DNA of 64,000 nt from Fimenecus sp052298855 (GTDB taxonomy: Bacteria > Bacillota > Clostridia > Oscillospirales > Acutalibacteraceae), in contig DAVZXP010000002.1 in assembly GCA_052298855.1 (NCBI GenBank), positions 124,001 through 188,000 on the forward strand. The letters are read 5' to 3'. Shown here piece after piece: positions 24,584-33,583 of this stretch. Position 1 is the stretch's first letter, and the number at the start of each line of letters is the position of its first letter. The notes under the pieces are model-generated. The model ran no database searches. It was not told the origin of the DNA and saw only the letters and a program-made list of their open reading frames with translations. Made by a program: the position numbers and the translations under genes.

Positions 24584-27241
24584 ATGAGCACTAAAGAATA
24601 CAAAATCGTTGATTCGGTAGAAACTCTTGAAGAAGCTATTGCACGTGTCAGGGAAGCACAGAAGGAGTTTTCAACCTACACTCAGGAGCAGGTTGATAAA
24701 ATCTTCCTTGCTGCCGCTACCGCTGCCAATCAGCAGAGAATTCCGCTTGCTAAATTAGCTGTTGAGGAAACGGGTATGGGCGTTGTAGAGGACAAGGTTA
24801 TTAAGAACCATTACGCTTCGGAGTATATCTACAATGCGTACAGAGAAACAAAAACCTGCGGTGTTCTTGAAGAGGACAAGGCATACGGAATTAAAAAGAT
24901 TGCAGAGCCTATCGGTCTTGTTGCTGCGGTAATCCCGACAACAAACCCGACCTCGACCGCAATTTTCAAAACTCTTATTTCGCTTAAAACCAGAAACGGT
25001 ATTATTATAAGCCCTCATCCGAGAGCAAAGGGCTCAACAATCGCCGCTGCAAAGGTTGTTCTTGAAGCAGCTGTAAAAGCAGGCGCTCCCGAGGGCATTA
25101 TTTCTTGGATTGACGTACCGAGCCTTGAAATGACAAACCTTATTATGAAAGAGGCTGACATTATCCTCGCAACAGGCGGTCCCGGAATGGTAAAGGCTGC
25201 TTATTCGTCAGGTAAGCCCGCACTTGGCGTCGGTGCAGGTAACACTCCCGCAATTATCGACGATACAGCCGATATTCTTCTTGCAGTAAACTCAATTATT
25301 CACTCAAAGACCTTTGATAACGGTATGATTTGCGCTTCCGAGCAGTCCGTAATCGTTCTCGATAAGGTATACGATCAGGTTAAAAAGGAATTTGCGACAA
25401 GAGGCTGCTATTTCCTCAATGACGCAGAAACCGAAAAGGTTAGAAAGACAATTCTTATAAACGGCGCACTTAACGCAAAAATCGTAGGTCAAAAGGCTGC
25501 GAAGATTGCAGAGCTTGCAGGCGTTACTGTTCCCGAAGGCACAAAAATTCTTATCGGCGAGGTTGAAAGCGTTGACCTTTCAGAAGAATTTGCCCATGAG
25601 AAGCTTTCTCCCGTTCTTGCAATGTACAGAGCAAAGAACATTGAAGATGCTTTCCAAAAGGCTGAAACACTTGTTGCCGACGGCGGTTACGGTCACACCT
25701 CATCAATCTATCTTGACCCTGTTACCGAAACAGCTAAGCTTGATGAATTTGCTTCCCGTATGAAGACCTGCCGTATTCTTGTAAACACACCTTCCTCACA
25801 GGGCGGTATCGGTGATTTGTACAACTTTAAGCTTGCTCCCTCGCTCACACTCGGCTGTGGCTCTTGGGGCGGTAACTCCGTAAGTGAAAATGTCGGAGTT
25901 AAGCATCTCATCAATATCAAGACTGTTGCAGAAAGAAGGGAAAATATGCTTTGGTTCAGAGCTCCTGAAAAGGTATATATCAAGAAGGGCTGTCTCCCTG
26001 TTGCCCTTGACGAGCTTAAAACGGTTATGGGCAAGAAAAAGGCATTTATCGTAACAGACAGCTTCCTTTACAATAACGGCTATACAAAGCCGATTACAGA
26101 TAAGCTTGACGAAATGGGTATTCAGCACACCACATTCTTTGAGGTTGCTCCCGACCCGACACTTGATTGTGCTATGAAGGGTGCAGAGCAGATGAGAGCG
26201 TTCCGACCCGATGTTATTATCGCACTCGGCGGCGGCTCGGCAATGGACGCAGGCAAGATTATGTGGGTTCTCTATGAGCATCCCGAAGCTGACTTTATGG
26301 ATATGGCAATGCGCTTCCAGGATATTCGTAAGCGTATTTATACCTTCCCGAAGATGGGCGAAAAGGCTTATTTCATAGCTATCCCCACATCAGCAGGTAC
26401 AGGCTCTGAGGTTACTCCCTTTGCAGTTATCACAGACGAAAAAACAGGCGTTAAGTATCCGCTTGCCGATTATCAGCTTCTTCCCAATATGGCTATTATC
26501 GACGCTGATTTCCATATGAGCGCACCTAAGGGACTTACTTCGGCTTCAGGTATCGACGCTGTAACACACGCTCTTGAGGCTTATGCTTCAATTATGGCAA
26601 CAGACTATACAGACGGTCTTGCTCTCAAGGCTCTTAAAACAATCTTTGAGTATCTTCCCAGAGCTTACGACAACGGTCCTCACGACCCCGAGGCTCGTGA
26701 GAAGATGGCAAATGCAGCTACTATGGCAGGTATGGCTTTCGCAAACGCATTCCTCGGCGTATGCCACTCGATGGCTCATAAACTCGGTGCGTTCCACCAT
26801 ATTCCTCACGGTATTGCAAACGCTCTTATGATAGATGAGGTTCTTCGCTTTAATTCTTCCGAAGCTCCTACAAAGATGGGTACATTCTCACAGTATGACC
26901 ATCCGCACACTCTCAGAAGATATGCAGAGGTTGCCGAGTATCTCGGAATTAAGGGCAAGAACGATCAGGAAAAGGTTGATAATCTCATAAAGGCTATTGA
27001 CGATCTCAAGGTAAGAGTTGGCATTAAGCCCACAATCAAGGATTATGTTCCGGACGAAAAGGATTTCCTTGACAGACTTGACGCAATGTGCGAGCAGGCA
27101 TTTGATGACCAGTGCACAGGCGCCAACCCGAGATATCCGCTTATCAGCGAAATCAAGCAGATGTATCTCAACGCATATTACGGAAAGACCTTTGTTGAGA
27201 CTGAAAAGCCCGATGCAAAGCAGTTGAAAGGCAAAAAATAA
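24584..27241 (+). CDS. adhE: Bifunctional aldehyde-alcohol dehydrogenase
   Basis: 885 residues. The N-terminal half is a CoA-acylating aldehyde dehydrogenase with catalytic Cys250 in FDNGMICASEQS. The C-terminal half, from about 455, is an iron alcohol dehydrogenase with ALGGGSAMDAGK and the metal histidines in VCHSMAHKLGAFHHIPHG. It turns acetyl-CoA into ethanol, regenerating NAD+, and such proteins form spirosomes. GGAGG precedes the ATG. The Rex site, the downstream kinase-like gene and the hydrogenase point to a redox-control unit. Confidence 0.98.
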   Translation: MSTKEYKIVDSVETLEEAIARVREAQKEFSTYTQEQVDKIFLAAATAANQQRIPLAKLAVEETGMGVVEDKVIKNHYASEYIYNAYRETKTCGVLEEDKAYGIKKIAEPIGLVAAVIPTTNPTSTAIFKTLISLKTRNGIIISPHPRAKGSTIAAAKVVLEAAVKAGAPEGIISWIDVPSLEMTNLIMKEADIILATGGPGMVKAAYSSGKPALGVGAGNTPAIIDDTADILLAVNSIIHSKTFDNGMICASEQSVIVLDKVYDQVKKEFATRGCYFLNDAETEKVRKTILINGALNAKIVGQKAAKIAELAGVTVPEGTKILIGEVESVDLSEEFAHEKLSPVLAMYRAKNIEDAFQKAETLVADGGYGHTSSIYLDPVTETAKLDEFASRMKTCRILVNTPSSQGGIGDLYNFKLAPSLTLGCGSWGGNSVSENVGVKHLINIKTVAERRENMLWFRAPEKVYIKKGCLPVALDELKTVMGKKKAFIVTDSFLYNNGYTKPITDKLDEMGIQHTTFFEVAPDPTLDCAMKGAEQMRAFRPDVIIALGGGSAMDAGKIMWVLYEHPEADFMDMAMRFQDIRKRIYTFPKMGEKAYFIAIPTSAGTGSEVTPFAVITDEKTGVKYPLADYQLLPNMAIIDADFHMSAPKGLTSASGIDAVTHALEAYASIMATDYTDGLALKALKTIFEYLPRAYDNGPHDPEAREKMANAATMAGMAFANAFLGVCHSMAHKLGAFHHIPHGIANALMIDEVLRFNSSEAPTKMGTFSQYDHPHTLRRYAEVAEYLGIKGKNDQEKVDNLIKAIDDLKVRVGIKPTIKDYVPDEKDFLDRLDAMCEQAFDDQCTGANPRYPLISEIKQMYLNAYYGKTFVETEKPDAKQLKGKK

Positions 27242-27269
27242 ACTTTGATATATTAAGGAGGTTTGTTTT

Positions 27270-28019
27270 ATGAAATTAGACAACGTTATTGCTGTCAGAA
27301 AAGCAAAAAAGGTTTACAGAGACGGAGATAAGTGTATAAAGGTCTTTGACAAGGATTATTCAAAGGCTGATGTTCTTAACGAGGCTCTCAATCAGGCAAG
27401 AATTGAGGAAACGGGACTTAATATTCCGAAGGTTCTTGAGGTTACAACGATCGACGGAAAATGGGCTATTGTTTCAGAATTTATCGAGGGCGTAACATTA
27501 GCCGAGCTTATGGAGAAAAATCCCGATAAGTTGGATGAATATCTCAATGCTCTTGTTGACGTGCAGCTTGAAATACAGTCAAAGACCTGCCCCTTGCTCA
27601 ACAAATTAAAGGATAAAATGAACAGAAAAATCTCCGAGGCTGATCTTGACGCCACAACAAGATATGAGCTTCATTCACGTCTTGAGGGTATGCCCAAGCA
27701 TAATAAGGTTTGCCACGGCGATATTAACCCCTCAAACATCATTGTCACAAACGACGGCAAGTACTATATAATCGACTGGTCACACGCTACTCAGGGTAAC
27801 GCTTCCGCAGATGCCGCAAGAACGTATCTTCTTTTCTGCCTTAAAGAAAATGAAGAAACTGCTAAAAAATATCTTGACATTTTCTGCAAAAAGAGCGATA
27901 CTGCTAAGCAGTACGTTGAAAAATGGTTACCGATAGTAGCCGCTTCACAGTCCGTAAAGGGTAACGAGGACGAAAGGCAGTTCCTTTTGAGCTGGACTGA
28001 TGTTGTAGAGTACAATTGA
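27270..28019 (+). CDS. APH/choline kinase-like phosphotransferase
   Basis: 249 residues with the Brenner motif HGDINPSNII (His149-Ile158, catalytic Asp151) and IIDWSHA (metal Asp169) of the aminoglycoside phosphotransferase/choline kinase group. The N-terminal lobe is short, with KVYRDGDKCIKVFDKDYSK as the beta-strand/lysine part. AAGGAGG precedes the ATG, 28 bases after adhE, and the hydrogenase gene starts 21 bases after its stop. True antibiotic kinases are rarely placed like this, so a metabolite or protein target tied to fermentation is more likely. The substrate is unknown. Confidence 0.85.
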   Translation: MKLDNVIAVRKAKKVYRDGDKCIKVFDKDYSKADVLNEALNQARIEETGLNIPKVLEVTTIDGKWAIVSEFIEGVTLAELMEKNPDKLDEYLNALVDVQLEIQSKTCPLLNKLKDKMNRKISEADLDATTRYELHSRLEGMPKHNKVCHGDINPSNIIVTNDGKYYIIDWSHATQGNASADAARTYLLFCLKENEETAKKYLDIFCKKSDTAKQYVEKWLPIVAASQSVKGNEDERQFLLSWTDVVEYN

Positions 28020-28040
28020 TTTAATAAGTGTGGTTTGTGA

Positions 28041-29477
28041 ATGGAAAAGCTTAGAAAATTTGACACGAAGGTTCAGTATCTTAAATACAAGGTACTGCGT
28101 GAGGTCGCAAAACAGGAATGGCAGGGAACTCTTCAGCAAAATTTGCTCGATATACCTGCAATAGTTGTTCCGGGCGATGAGCCTACAATGCGTTGCTGCA
28201 TATATAAAGAAAGAGCGATTTTAGCAGAGCGTATCAAGCTTGCTATGGGCGGCGATAAGAACAACCCAAATGTAATTGAGGTAATTGATATAGCCTGTGA
28301 CGAATGTCCGTCGGCAGGCTATGAGGTTACTGATTCTTGCCGTGGCTGTCTTGCACACAGATGCGAGGATGTCTGCAAAAAGGGCGCTCTTTCCTTTGAC
28401 CATAACCACGTTGCACACATTGATAAGTCAAAGTGCGTCAACTGCGGTCAGTGTGCGAAGGTATGCCCGTATTTCGCTATTGTAAACCGTAAAAGACCCT
28501 GTCAGAACGCTTGCAAGGTTAAGGCTCTTACAATCAACGAAAAAAATGCGGCTTCGATTGAGAACGAAAAATGCATATCCTGCGGTGCGTGCGTTTATCA
28601 GTGCCCGTTCGGTGCGATAAGCGACAAATCGTATATCATCAATGTTGTTGATATGCTCAAGGACAAAATCAGCGGTGCGTTTAAGGGCAATCTTTATGCC
28701 GTTGTGGCGCCGTCAATAGCAAGCCAGTTTACCTTTGCAAAGACCGGTCAGGTTGTTACGGGTATTAAAAATCTTGGTTTTACTAAGGTTGTTGAGGCGG
28801 CTTTGGGTGCTGATATTGTTGCCAAAGCCGAAGCTCAAGAGCTTGCCGAAAAGGGCTTCTTAACAAGCTCCTGCTGTCCCGCTTTCGTTTCGTTCATCAA
28901 GTCAAATTATCCCGATTTAGTTCCGCTTATTTCTCACAATTTATCGCCTATGGCGGCTGTTTCTAAATACATAAAAGAGAAAGACCCCGAGTCGAAAATT
29001 GTGTTTATCGGACCGTGCACCTCAAAGAAAAAAGAGCTGCAGCTTGATACGGTGAAGGATTATGTTGACAGCGTTCTTACCTTTGAGGAATTACAAGCAT
29101 TGCTTGACAGCCGTGATATTGATATTGTTGAGCTCCCCGAGAGCGAGCTTGACGACGCATCTTATTTCGGCAGAATATTTGCTCACAGCGGCGGACTTTC
29201 AGCAGCTGCAAGCGAAGCGTTAAAGGAACAGGGCAATACAGACTTCCAAATCAAACCTGTTGTCTGCGACGGAATTGAGCAATGCAAGATTGCCTTGCTT
29301 AAAAAGAGCAAGGGCTTGCTTGACGCAAACTTTATCGAAGGTATGGCTTGCGTGGGCGGCTGTATAAACGGTGCAGGCTGTCTTACTCACGGCGACGAGA
29401 AAAACAAGAGCCTTGTTGAGAAATACGGCAAGTCGGCAGGGGACAAAACAATAAATGAAGTTGTCTCTAAGCTTTAA
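28041..29477 (+). CDS. Monomeric [FeFe]-hydrogenase, probably group B
   Basis: 478 residues. Two ferredoxin-type clusters are read from CVNCGQCAKVCP (near 132) and CISCGACVYQCP (near 178), with more Cys before them (CDECP, CRGC, CEDVC). The H-cluster motifs are TSSCCPAF (L1, near 275), GPCTSKKKE (L2, near 324) and EGMACVGGC (L3, near 433). They keep the cluster cysteines but differ from the TSCCPGW and PCTAKK patterns of the common group A enzymes, and fit what I recall of group B. There is no signal peptide. It may oxidise or evolve H2 with ferredoxin, or sense. Maturases HydEFG are not in the window. Confidence 0.88.
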   Translation: MEKLRKFDTKVQYLKYKVLREVAKQEWQGTLQQNLLDIPAIVVPGDEPTMRCCIYKERAILAERIKLAMGGDKNNPNVIEVIDIACDECPSAGYEVTDSCRGCLAHRCEDVCKKGALSFDHNHVAHIDKSKCVNCGQCAKVCPYFAIVNRKRPCQNACKVKALTINEKNAASIENEKCISCGACVYQCPFGAISDKSYIINVVDMLKDKISGAFKGNLYAVVAPSIASQFTFAKTGQVVTGIKNLGFTKVVEAALGADIVAKAEAQELAEKGFLTSSCCPAFVSFIKSNYPDLVPLISHNLSPMAAVSKYIKEKDPESKIVFIGPCTSKKKELQLDTVKDYVDSVLTFEELQALLDSRDIDIVELPESELDDASYFGRIFAHSGGLSAAASEALKEQGNTDFQIKPVVCDGIEQCKIALLKKSKGLLDANFIEGMACVGGCINGAGCLTHGDEKNKSLVEKYGKSAGDKTINEVVSKL

Positions 29478-29495
29478 TTAAATAATTGCAATTTT

Positions 29496-29525
29496 AACCT
29501 CCGATTTTTTTCGGAGGTTATTTTT
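29496..29525 (+). terminator. Terminator after the hydrogenase gene
   Basis: Perfect arms AACCTCCGA / TCGGAGGTT (29496-29504, 29511-29519), then ATTTTT. Confidence 0.9.
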
Positions 29526-29530
29526 GCAAA

Positions 29531-29576
29531 AATAAAACCCCGTACTTATTAGCACTCAGCCTTTTAGTACGGGGTT
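29531..29576 (-). terminator. Terminator of the ABC importer operon
   Basis: On the minus strand, arms AACCCCGTACT / AGTACGGGGTT (29576-29566, 29546-29536) end in TTTTATTTTT. It is a separate hairpin from the hydrogenase terminator. Confidence 0.88.
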
Positions 29577-29593
29577 ATGTTGTATATGTGATT

Positions 29594-30388
29594 TTATGAA
29601 AGCATCATTCGGTCATTTGCAAATTCGCCGTTACTTGCCTTTGCAAACAAATCGAGAAGATCTTGAACCTTGAGATTTTTCTTTTCTTCTCCTGATACGT
29701 CATAGATAATCTTGCCGTCATACATCATAATAAGTCTGTTTCCGAGCCTTATGGCGTCTTTCATATTATGAGTAACCATAACGGTTGTGATATTGTTTTC
29801 TGTGACGATTTCGTTGGTTATTTTAAGCACCTTAGCCGCAGTAGCAGGGTCGAGTGCCGCCGTGTGTTCGTCAAGAAGCAAGAGCTTTGGATGCATAAGC
29901 GAAGCCATAATAAGCGTTATAGCCTGCCTTTGACCGCCCGAAAGAAGTCCGACCTTTGATGAAAGTCTGTCCTCAAGACCTAAATCAAGCTTTTTGAGGA
30001 TTTCTCTGTACTCCTCACGCTCTTTCTTTGTAACGCCGTTTTTAAGAGTTCTCTTTTTGCCTCTTCTTGCGGCGATAGAAAGGTTTTCATCTATCTGCAT
30101 ATCAGCGGCAGTACCTGTCATAGGGTCTTGGAAAACTCTGCTCATATACTTTGCTCGCTTATATTCGGGAAGCTTTGTAATATCCTCGCCGTCAACCTTG
30201 ATTGTGCCGCAGTCAACGGGATAAACGCCTGCGATCATATTAAACAGCGTGGATTTACCTGCGCCGTTACCGCCGATTACGGTTACAAAATCACCCTCGT
30301 TAAGTGTTAAATCTATACCTGTAAGAGCTTTCTTTTCGTTTATTGTACCTGGGTTAAATGTTTTATATACACCTTTAATTTCAAGCAT
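29594..30388 (-). CDS. ABC importer ATP-binding subunit (TrpZ-like)
   Basis: 264 residues from the ATG at 30388. An upstream ATG in frame lacks a ribosome site and lies inside the permease gene. Walker A is GGNGAGKST, the signature LLSGGQRQA and Walker B LLLLDEHTAALD. It energises the importer whose permease gene overlaps this start by 8 bases. It belongs to the COG1101-type ATPases that pair with COG4120 and COG2984 partners, annotated TrpXYZ in streptococci. Confidence 0.88.
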   Translation of the reverse strand: MLEIKGVYKTFNPGTINEKKALTGIDLTLNEGDFVTVIGGNGAGKSTLFNMIAGVYPVDCGTIKVDGEDITKLPEYKRAKYMSRVFQDPMTGTAADMQIDENLSIAARRGKKRTLKNGVTKKEREEYREILKKLDLGLEDRLSSKVGLLSGGQRQAITLIMASLMHPKLLLLDEHTAALDPATAAKVLKITNEIVTENNITTVMVTHNMKDAIRLGNRLIMMYDGKIIYDVSGEEKKNLKVQDLLDLFAKASNGEFANDRMMLS

Positions 30389-31310
30389 TTTGAGTACCTG
30401 CCTTTTCATCATTCTTTACGTGCTTTGCAGCAACCTTTGCTTTCCAATAGGGAAGACCGAGGAAAACAGCAACAACGCAAGCCGAAAGAAGCTTCAGGTC
30501 GTTAGCGTTCAATCCAAGTTTGAGAACAAGAGCAATGACTATGTAGTAGATAACTCCGCCGATAACCGCCGAGAGAAGTCTTAATGCAAAATTCTTGAAG
30601 AGCTTGCCGAAAATAACCTCGCCGATGATAACAGCCGCAAGACCGATAACGATTGCGCCTCTGCCCATATTTATATCTGCACAGCCGTTAAACTGAGCAA
30701 GCAGCGCACCCGACATTGCGACAATACCGTTTGAAAGGACAAGACCGATAATTTTTCTTGAGTCGGTATTTATTCCGTTTGCTCTTGCCATAGCCTGATT
30801 ACAGCCGGTAGCTCTTATGGAGTTGCCGAGCTCGGTGCCGAAGAACCAATAGAGCACGCCGATAAGAACGGCAACAAATATAGCACAAATAAGAATTGTT
30901 TTTCCGATTTCGTCTGCGCTTGAAGTGACAATAAGGTTAAAATTTCTTTTGCTTATCGGGGTGTTGGCCTTGCCGCTCATTATTCTGAGGTTTATTGAGT
31001 AAAGTGCAAGCTGTGTAAGAATACCGGCAAGAATAGCAGGTATTCCGAACTTTGTATGAAAGACACCCGTTACAAGACCCGAAAGACAGCCTGCGGCAAA
31101 AGCGATGAGAAGTGCGAGATATATATTAACGCCTTTTGTTGTCAGAACAACAAGAACGGCACCGCCCGTTGCAAATGAGCCGTCAACGGTTAGATCTGCA
31201 AGATCGAGTATTTTGTATGTAATGTAAACTCCGATAGCCATAATACCCCAAATGAAGCCTTGAGCTATCGGGGAAGGGAGTGACTGAATAAACTGTAAAA
31301 TCTGTGTCAT
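30381..31310 (-). CDS. ABC importer permease (TrpY-like)
   Basis: 309-residue permease with 8-9 membrane segments and the LDLADLTVDGSFATGGA signature near 35-51 that marks this family. AGGAG precedes the ATG. It fits the BPD_transp_2 group (relatives of LivH/RbsC-type permeases). Between it and the upstream binding-protein gene lies an 83-base gap with a hairpin that could reduce permease output relative to the binding protein. Confidence 0.88.
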   Translation of the reverse strand: MTQILQFIQSLPSPIAQGFIWGIMAIGVYITYKILDLADLTVDGSFATGGAVLVVLTTKGVNIYLALLIAFAAGCLSGLVTGVFHTKFGIPAILAGILTQLALYSINLRIMSGKANTPISKRNFNLIVTSSADEIGKTILICAIFVAVLIGVLYWFFGTELGNSIRATGCNQAMARANGINTDSRKIIGLVLSNGIVAMSGALLAQFNGCADINMGRGAIVIGLAAVIIGEVIFGKLFKNFALRLLSAVIGGVIYYIVIALVLKLGLNANDLKLLSACVVAVFLGLPYWKAKVAAKHVKNDEKAGTQNA

Positions 31311-31341
31311 ATAATAAAATTGCTCCTCATTATAACAAAAC

Positions 31342-31373
31342 GCAAAAGCGATAAGAACTCTTACCGCTTCTGC
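31342..31373 (-). terminator. Possible attenuator hairpin between binding protein and permease genes
   Basis: On the minus strand GCAGAAGCGGTAAGA can pair with TCTTATCGCTTTTGC, with two G-T pairs, followed by GTTTTGTTA. A partial terminator or RNA-end stabiliser is likely, as is common after binding-protein genes. Confidence 0.6.
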
Positions 31374-31393
31374 TTATGTAAGTTGTTGAATTA

Positions 31394-32377
31394 TTACTCT
31401 GAAACCTTGATAGCTTCATAATTGTCCGGAATTGTCAATCCGATTGAAGCTGCACGGTCAGCAACATATTTCTTTGTGGTAGTGTCGGCATAAGCGATTT
31501 CCATTTCAGCGGGGTTAGCACCGTTAACGAGTATTTCGTAAGCCATAAGACCTGCTTTGTAGCCTATGTCGTAATAGCTGATTGAAAGAGTAGCAACACC
31601 GCATTTTTTGCAAATGCCTTCTTCGCCTGCGATAATCGGAACCTTTGCAGGCTCTGCAATAGAGTTCAAAAGAGTAGCGTTTGAAGCAACTGTATTGTCG
31701 GTAGGTACGTAAATAGCCTGGCTGTTTGAAACTGCTTCGTTCATAACGTTTGTTGCATCGTTTGTGTCAACAAATGTATAAACCTTAACCTCGTAGCCAA
31801 GAGCTTCGAGCTCGCTCTTAACAATGTCAGCCTGGTATTTTGAGTTAGGCTCTGCCGAGCAATAAATGATACCAACCGTTTTAGCGTTGGGGACAAGCTC
31901 CTTGAACATTGCAGCCTGCTCTTTAAGCGGAGCAAGGTCAGCAGTACCTGTTGCATTGATGCCTGTTTTGCCGTTCCAATCGCTTATTGCCAATGCTGTT
32001 GCATAGTCTGTAATTGATGTGCCGACAATCGGAATTGTGTTTGTAGCTTCCGTAGCAGCAGTAAGAGCAGGAGTTGCGTTTGCAAGGATAAGGTCAACCT
32101 TATCTGAAACAAACTTTGATACGATTGTTGTGCAGTTTGTTGATTCACCCGAAGCGTTCTTCTCATCAAAAACTACCTTGTCTCCGAGCTTTTCGGTAAG
32201 TGCATCTCTAAAGCCTTTTGTTGCTGCGTCAAGAGCTTCGTGCTGAGCAAGCTGACAAATACCGACTTTATAAACCTTGTCGTTGTTGCTTGTGTTGTTA
32301 GAGCATGCGGTGAAGCAAGCTACAACAATAACTGCAACAAGCAAGACGCTGATAATTGCCTTAAACGTCTTTTTCAT
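31394..32377 (-). CDS. ABC importer substrate-binding lipoprotein (TrpX-like)
   Basis: 327 residues. The N-terminal signal peptide ends in VVACFTACSNN: Cys21 (VVAC) or Cys25 is the lipid-attached residue. The rest is an ABC-sub_bind (COG2984) fold, with YKVGICQLAQHEALD near the start of the mature part and two lobes. It sits outside the membrane and delivers ligand to the permease. A tryptophan or other amino-acid-like ligand is suggested only by relatives in streptococci; no T-box or other ligand sensor is visible upstream. Confidence 0.9.
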   Translation of the reverse strand: MKKTFKAIISVLLVAVIVVACFTACSNNTSNNDKVYKVGICQLAQHEALDAATKGFRDALTEKLGDKVVFDEKNASGESTNCTTIVSKFVSDKVDLILANATPALTAATEATNTIPIVGTSITDYATALAISDWNGKTGINATGTADLAPLKEQAAMFKELVPNAKTVGIIYCSAEPNSKYQADIVKSELEALGYEVKVYTFVDTNDATNVMNEAVSNSQAIYVPTDNTVASNATLLNSIAEPAKVPIIAGEEGICKKCGVATLSISYYDIGYKAGLMAYEILVNGANPAEMEIAYADTTTKKYVADRAASIGLTIPDNYEAIKVSE

Positions 32378-32403
32378 AATGATTTTCCCTTCACTGTAAA
32401 TTT

Positions 32404-32426
32404 GTTTAGCGCTTTCAATCGCTAAA
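32404..32426 (-). promoter_or_regulatory. Palindrome with cre-like core in the importer leader
   Basis: TTTAGCG and CGCTAAA form an inverted repeat (32426-32405 on the minus strand, 8-base centre). The half TGAAAGCGCTAAAC resembles a CcpA cre box, with mismatches at the last two positions. It lies just downstream of the promoter and 28 bases before the start, a good place for a repressor. Confidence 0.5.
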
Positions 32427-32437
32427 GTATGTGACTA

Positions 32438-32466
32438 ATTATAGTATTATTATTGAAGGATGTCAA
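32438..32466 (-). promoter_or_regulatory. Promoter of the ABC importer operon
   Basis: Perfect sigma-A promoter on the minus strand: TTGACA (32466-32461), 17-base spacer, TATAAT (32443-32438). Confidence 0.88.
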
Positions 32467-32564
32467 GAGCATTTGTAAATAAAATCAACAACTTGATGAA
32501 TTTTATCAGATATGCAGACCTGTTTAAGAATGTTAAATGAATAATTAGAAAACAACAGCACAAT

Positions 32565-33284
32565 TCAAAATAAGCCCCCGTTATATTCAACTTGAATTTT
32601 GAATAGGCGTATTGTACTGACTGTTAAACCGATAATCAATATTGTAGCACCTACAACAGATATAACCTTAACTTGATAAAATAGGCTTAAAAACGAATGA
32701 ATTATAATCGGAGCACTCATTCCTGCTAACGCTAAACCCATTTCTCTCGAATAGTTTTCAATATCTGTAACATTTTTGTAGTGATATGAATGCAGCACAG
32801 ATAAATTTCCGCCTTTTATTATTAAGCCAACAATCAAAACAGCTACTGCAATTACGAACGAAATAACCGATGTTAAAATGTTTTCAACTTCAATTTCAGT
32901 TATAAAGGCTTCAAAAAGGCTTTTTCCAAGAATGATTAAAACCGGTGATATTGCAATTATAAGTAACAGTGTATAAATCGCAACCTGCTTTTTCTGTTTT
33001 TTGTTAATTCGCTCATTTTTTCGGATAACCTCAAGCACATTTTCATCAGCAGTTGTTGGCAAACTTTCAATATCAATTCTTTTTCCCGAAAGTAATTCGT
33101 TTACGCTAACCGAAAAGAACTCACTTAAAGCCATTAGTGATGACACATCGGGATAACCTTTACCCGTTTCCCAACGAGAAATTGCTTTGTCGGAAACGTT
33201 CAAAGCCTCGGACAATTCTTTTTGTGTCATTTCTCTTTCGATACGTAATTTTGCTATAAACGCACCGCATTTTGTTGCATCCAT
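32565..33284 (-). CDS. XRE-family regulator with C-terminal membrane domain
   Basis: 239 residues. The N-terminal helix-turn-helix (about 8-65) has MTQKELSEALNVSDKAISRW followed by ETGKGYPDVSSL, a common clostridial pattern. After a linker, the C-terminal half has about four membrane segments (105-225), so the regulator is membrane-tied. AAAGG lies 11 bases before the ATG. A membrane sensor or an antitoxin-like role for envelope stress is possible. There is no partner gene next to it. It opens the accessory stretch that runs to the tRNA-Leu gene. Confidence 0.85.
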   Translation of the reverse strand: MDATKCGAFIAKLRIEREMTQKELSEALNVSDKAISRWETGKGYPDVSSLMALSEFFSVSVNELLSGKRIDIESLPTTADENVLEVIRKNERINKKQKKQVAIYTLLLIIAISPVLIILGKSLFEAFITEIEVENILTSVISFVIAVAVLIVGLIIKGGNLSVLHSYHYKNVTDIENYSREMGLALAGMSAPIIIHSFLSLFYQVKVISVVGATILIIGLTVSTIRLFKIQVEYNGGLF

Positions 33285-33423
33285 AAAAACACCGACCTTT
33301 CTTTTGATTAAAGAATAACATTACAAGTCAAATAAGGCAACCTATGAATCGTAGAATATTGAAAAACATTTGTTAACGGACAACTGTATGGGTAGTGTAA
33401 ATGACGGTGGGTTGAATTAAACA

Positions 33424-33470
33424 TCCCACACGGTAGGGCAGGTGGCTTGCTGCCGCCCTACAATGTGGGA
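33424..33470. repeat. Solo copy of the TAGGGC repeat inside a larger hairpin
   Basis: The repeat unit (33434-33460, starting TAGGGCAGGTGGC and ending GCCGCCCTA) matches the ends of the MITE-like element at 34636-34868. It lies inside outer arms TCCCACA (33424-33430) and TGTGGGA (33464-33470). The gap 33285-33583 holds only this repeat and unassigned AT-rich sequence. Confidence 0.75.
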
Positions 33471-33583
33471 TATACGCTTACGCAAAAGATGGACTAATCG
33501 GTTCGAATCCTAAAAAATTCTAAGCAAAAAATCGCCGCAAGCGATATGTAGCTTGCGAGGGTGTAAAGGCTTTGTGTTATTTC

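Noticed and set aside
32565..33284. Toxin-antitoxin pair with the XRE protein
   Set aside because: No partner gene of toxin type lies beside it; the protein has its own membrane domain.
33500..33510. tRNA-like T-arm GGTTCGAATCC
   Set aside because: No acceptor or anticodon stems can be built around it; probably chance or a tiny relic.
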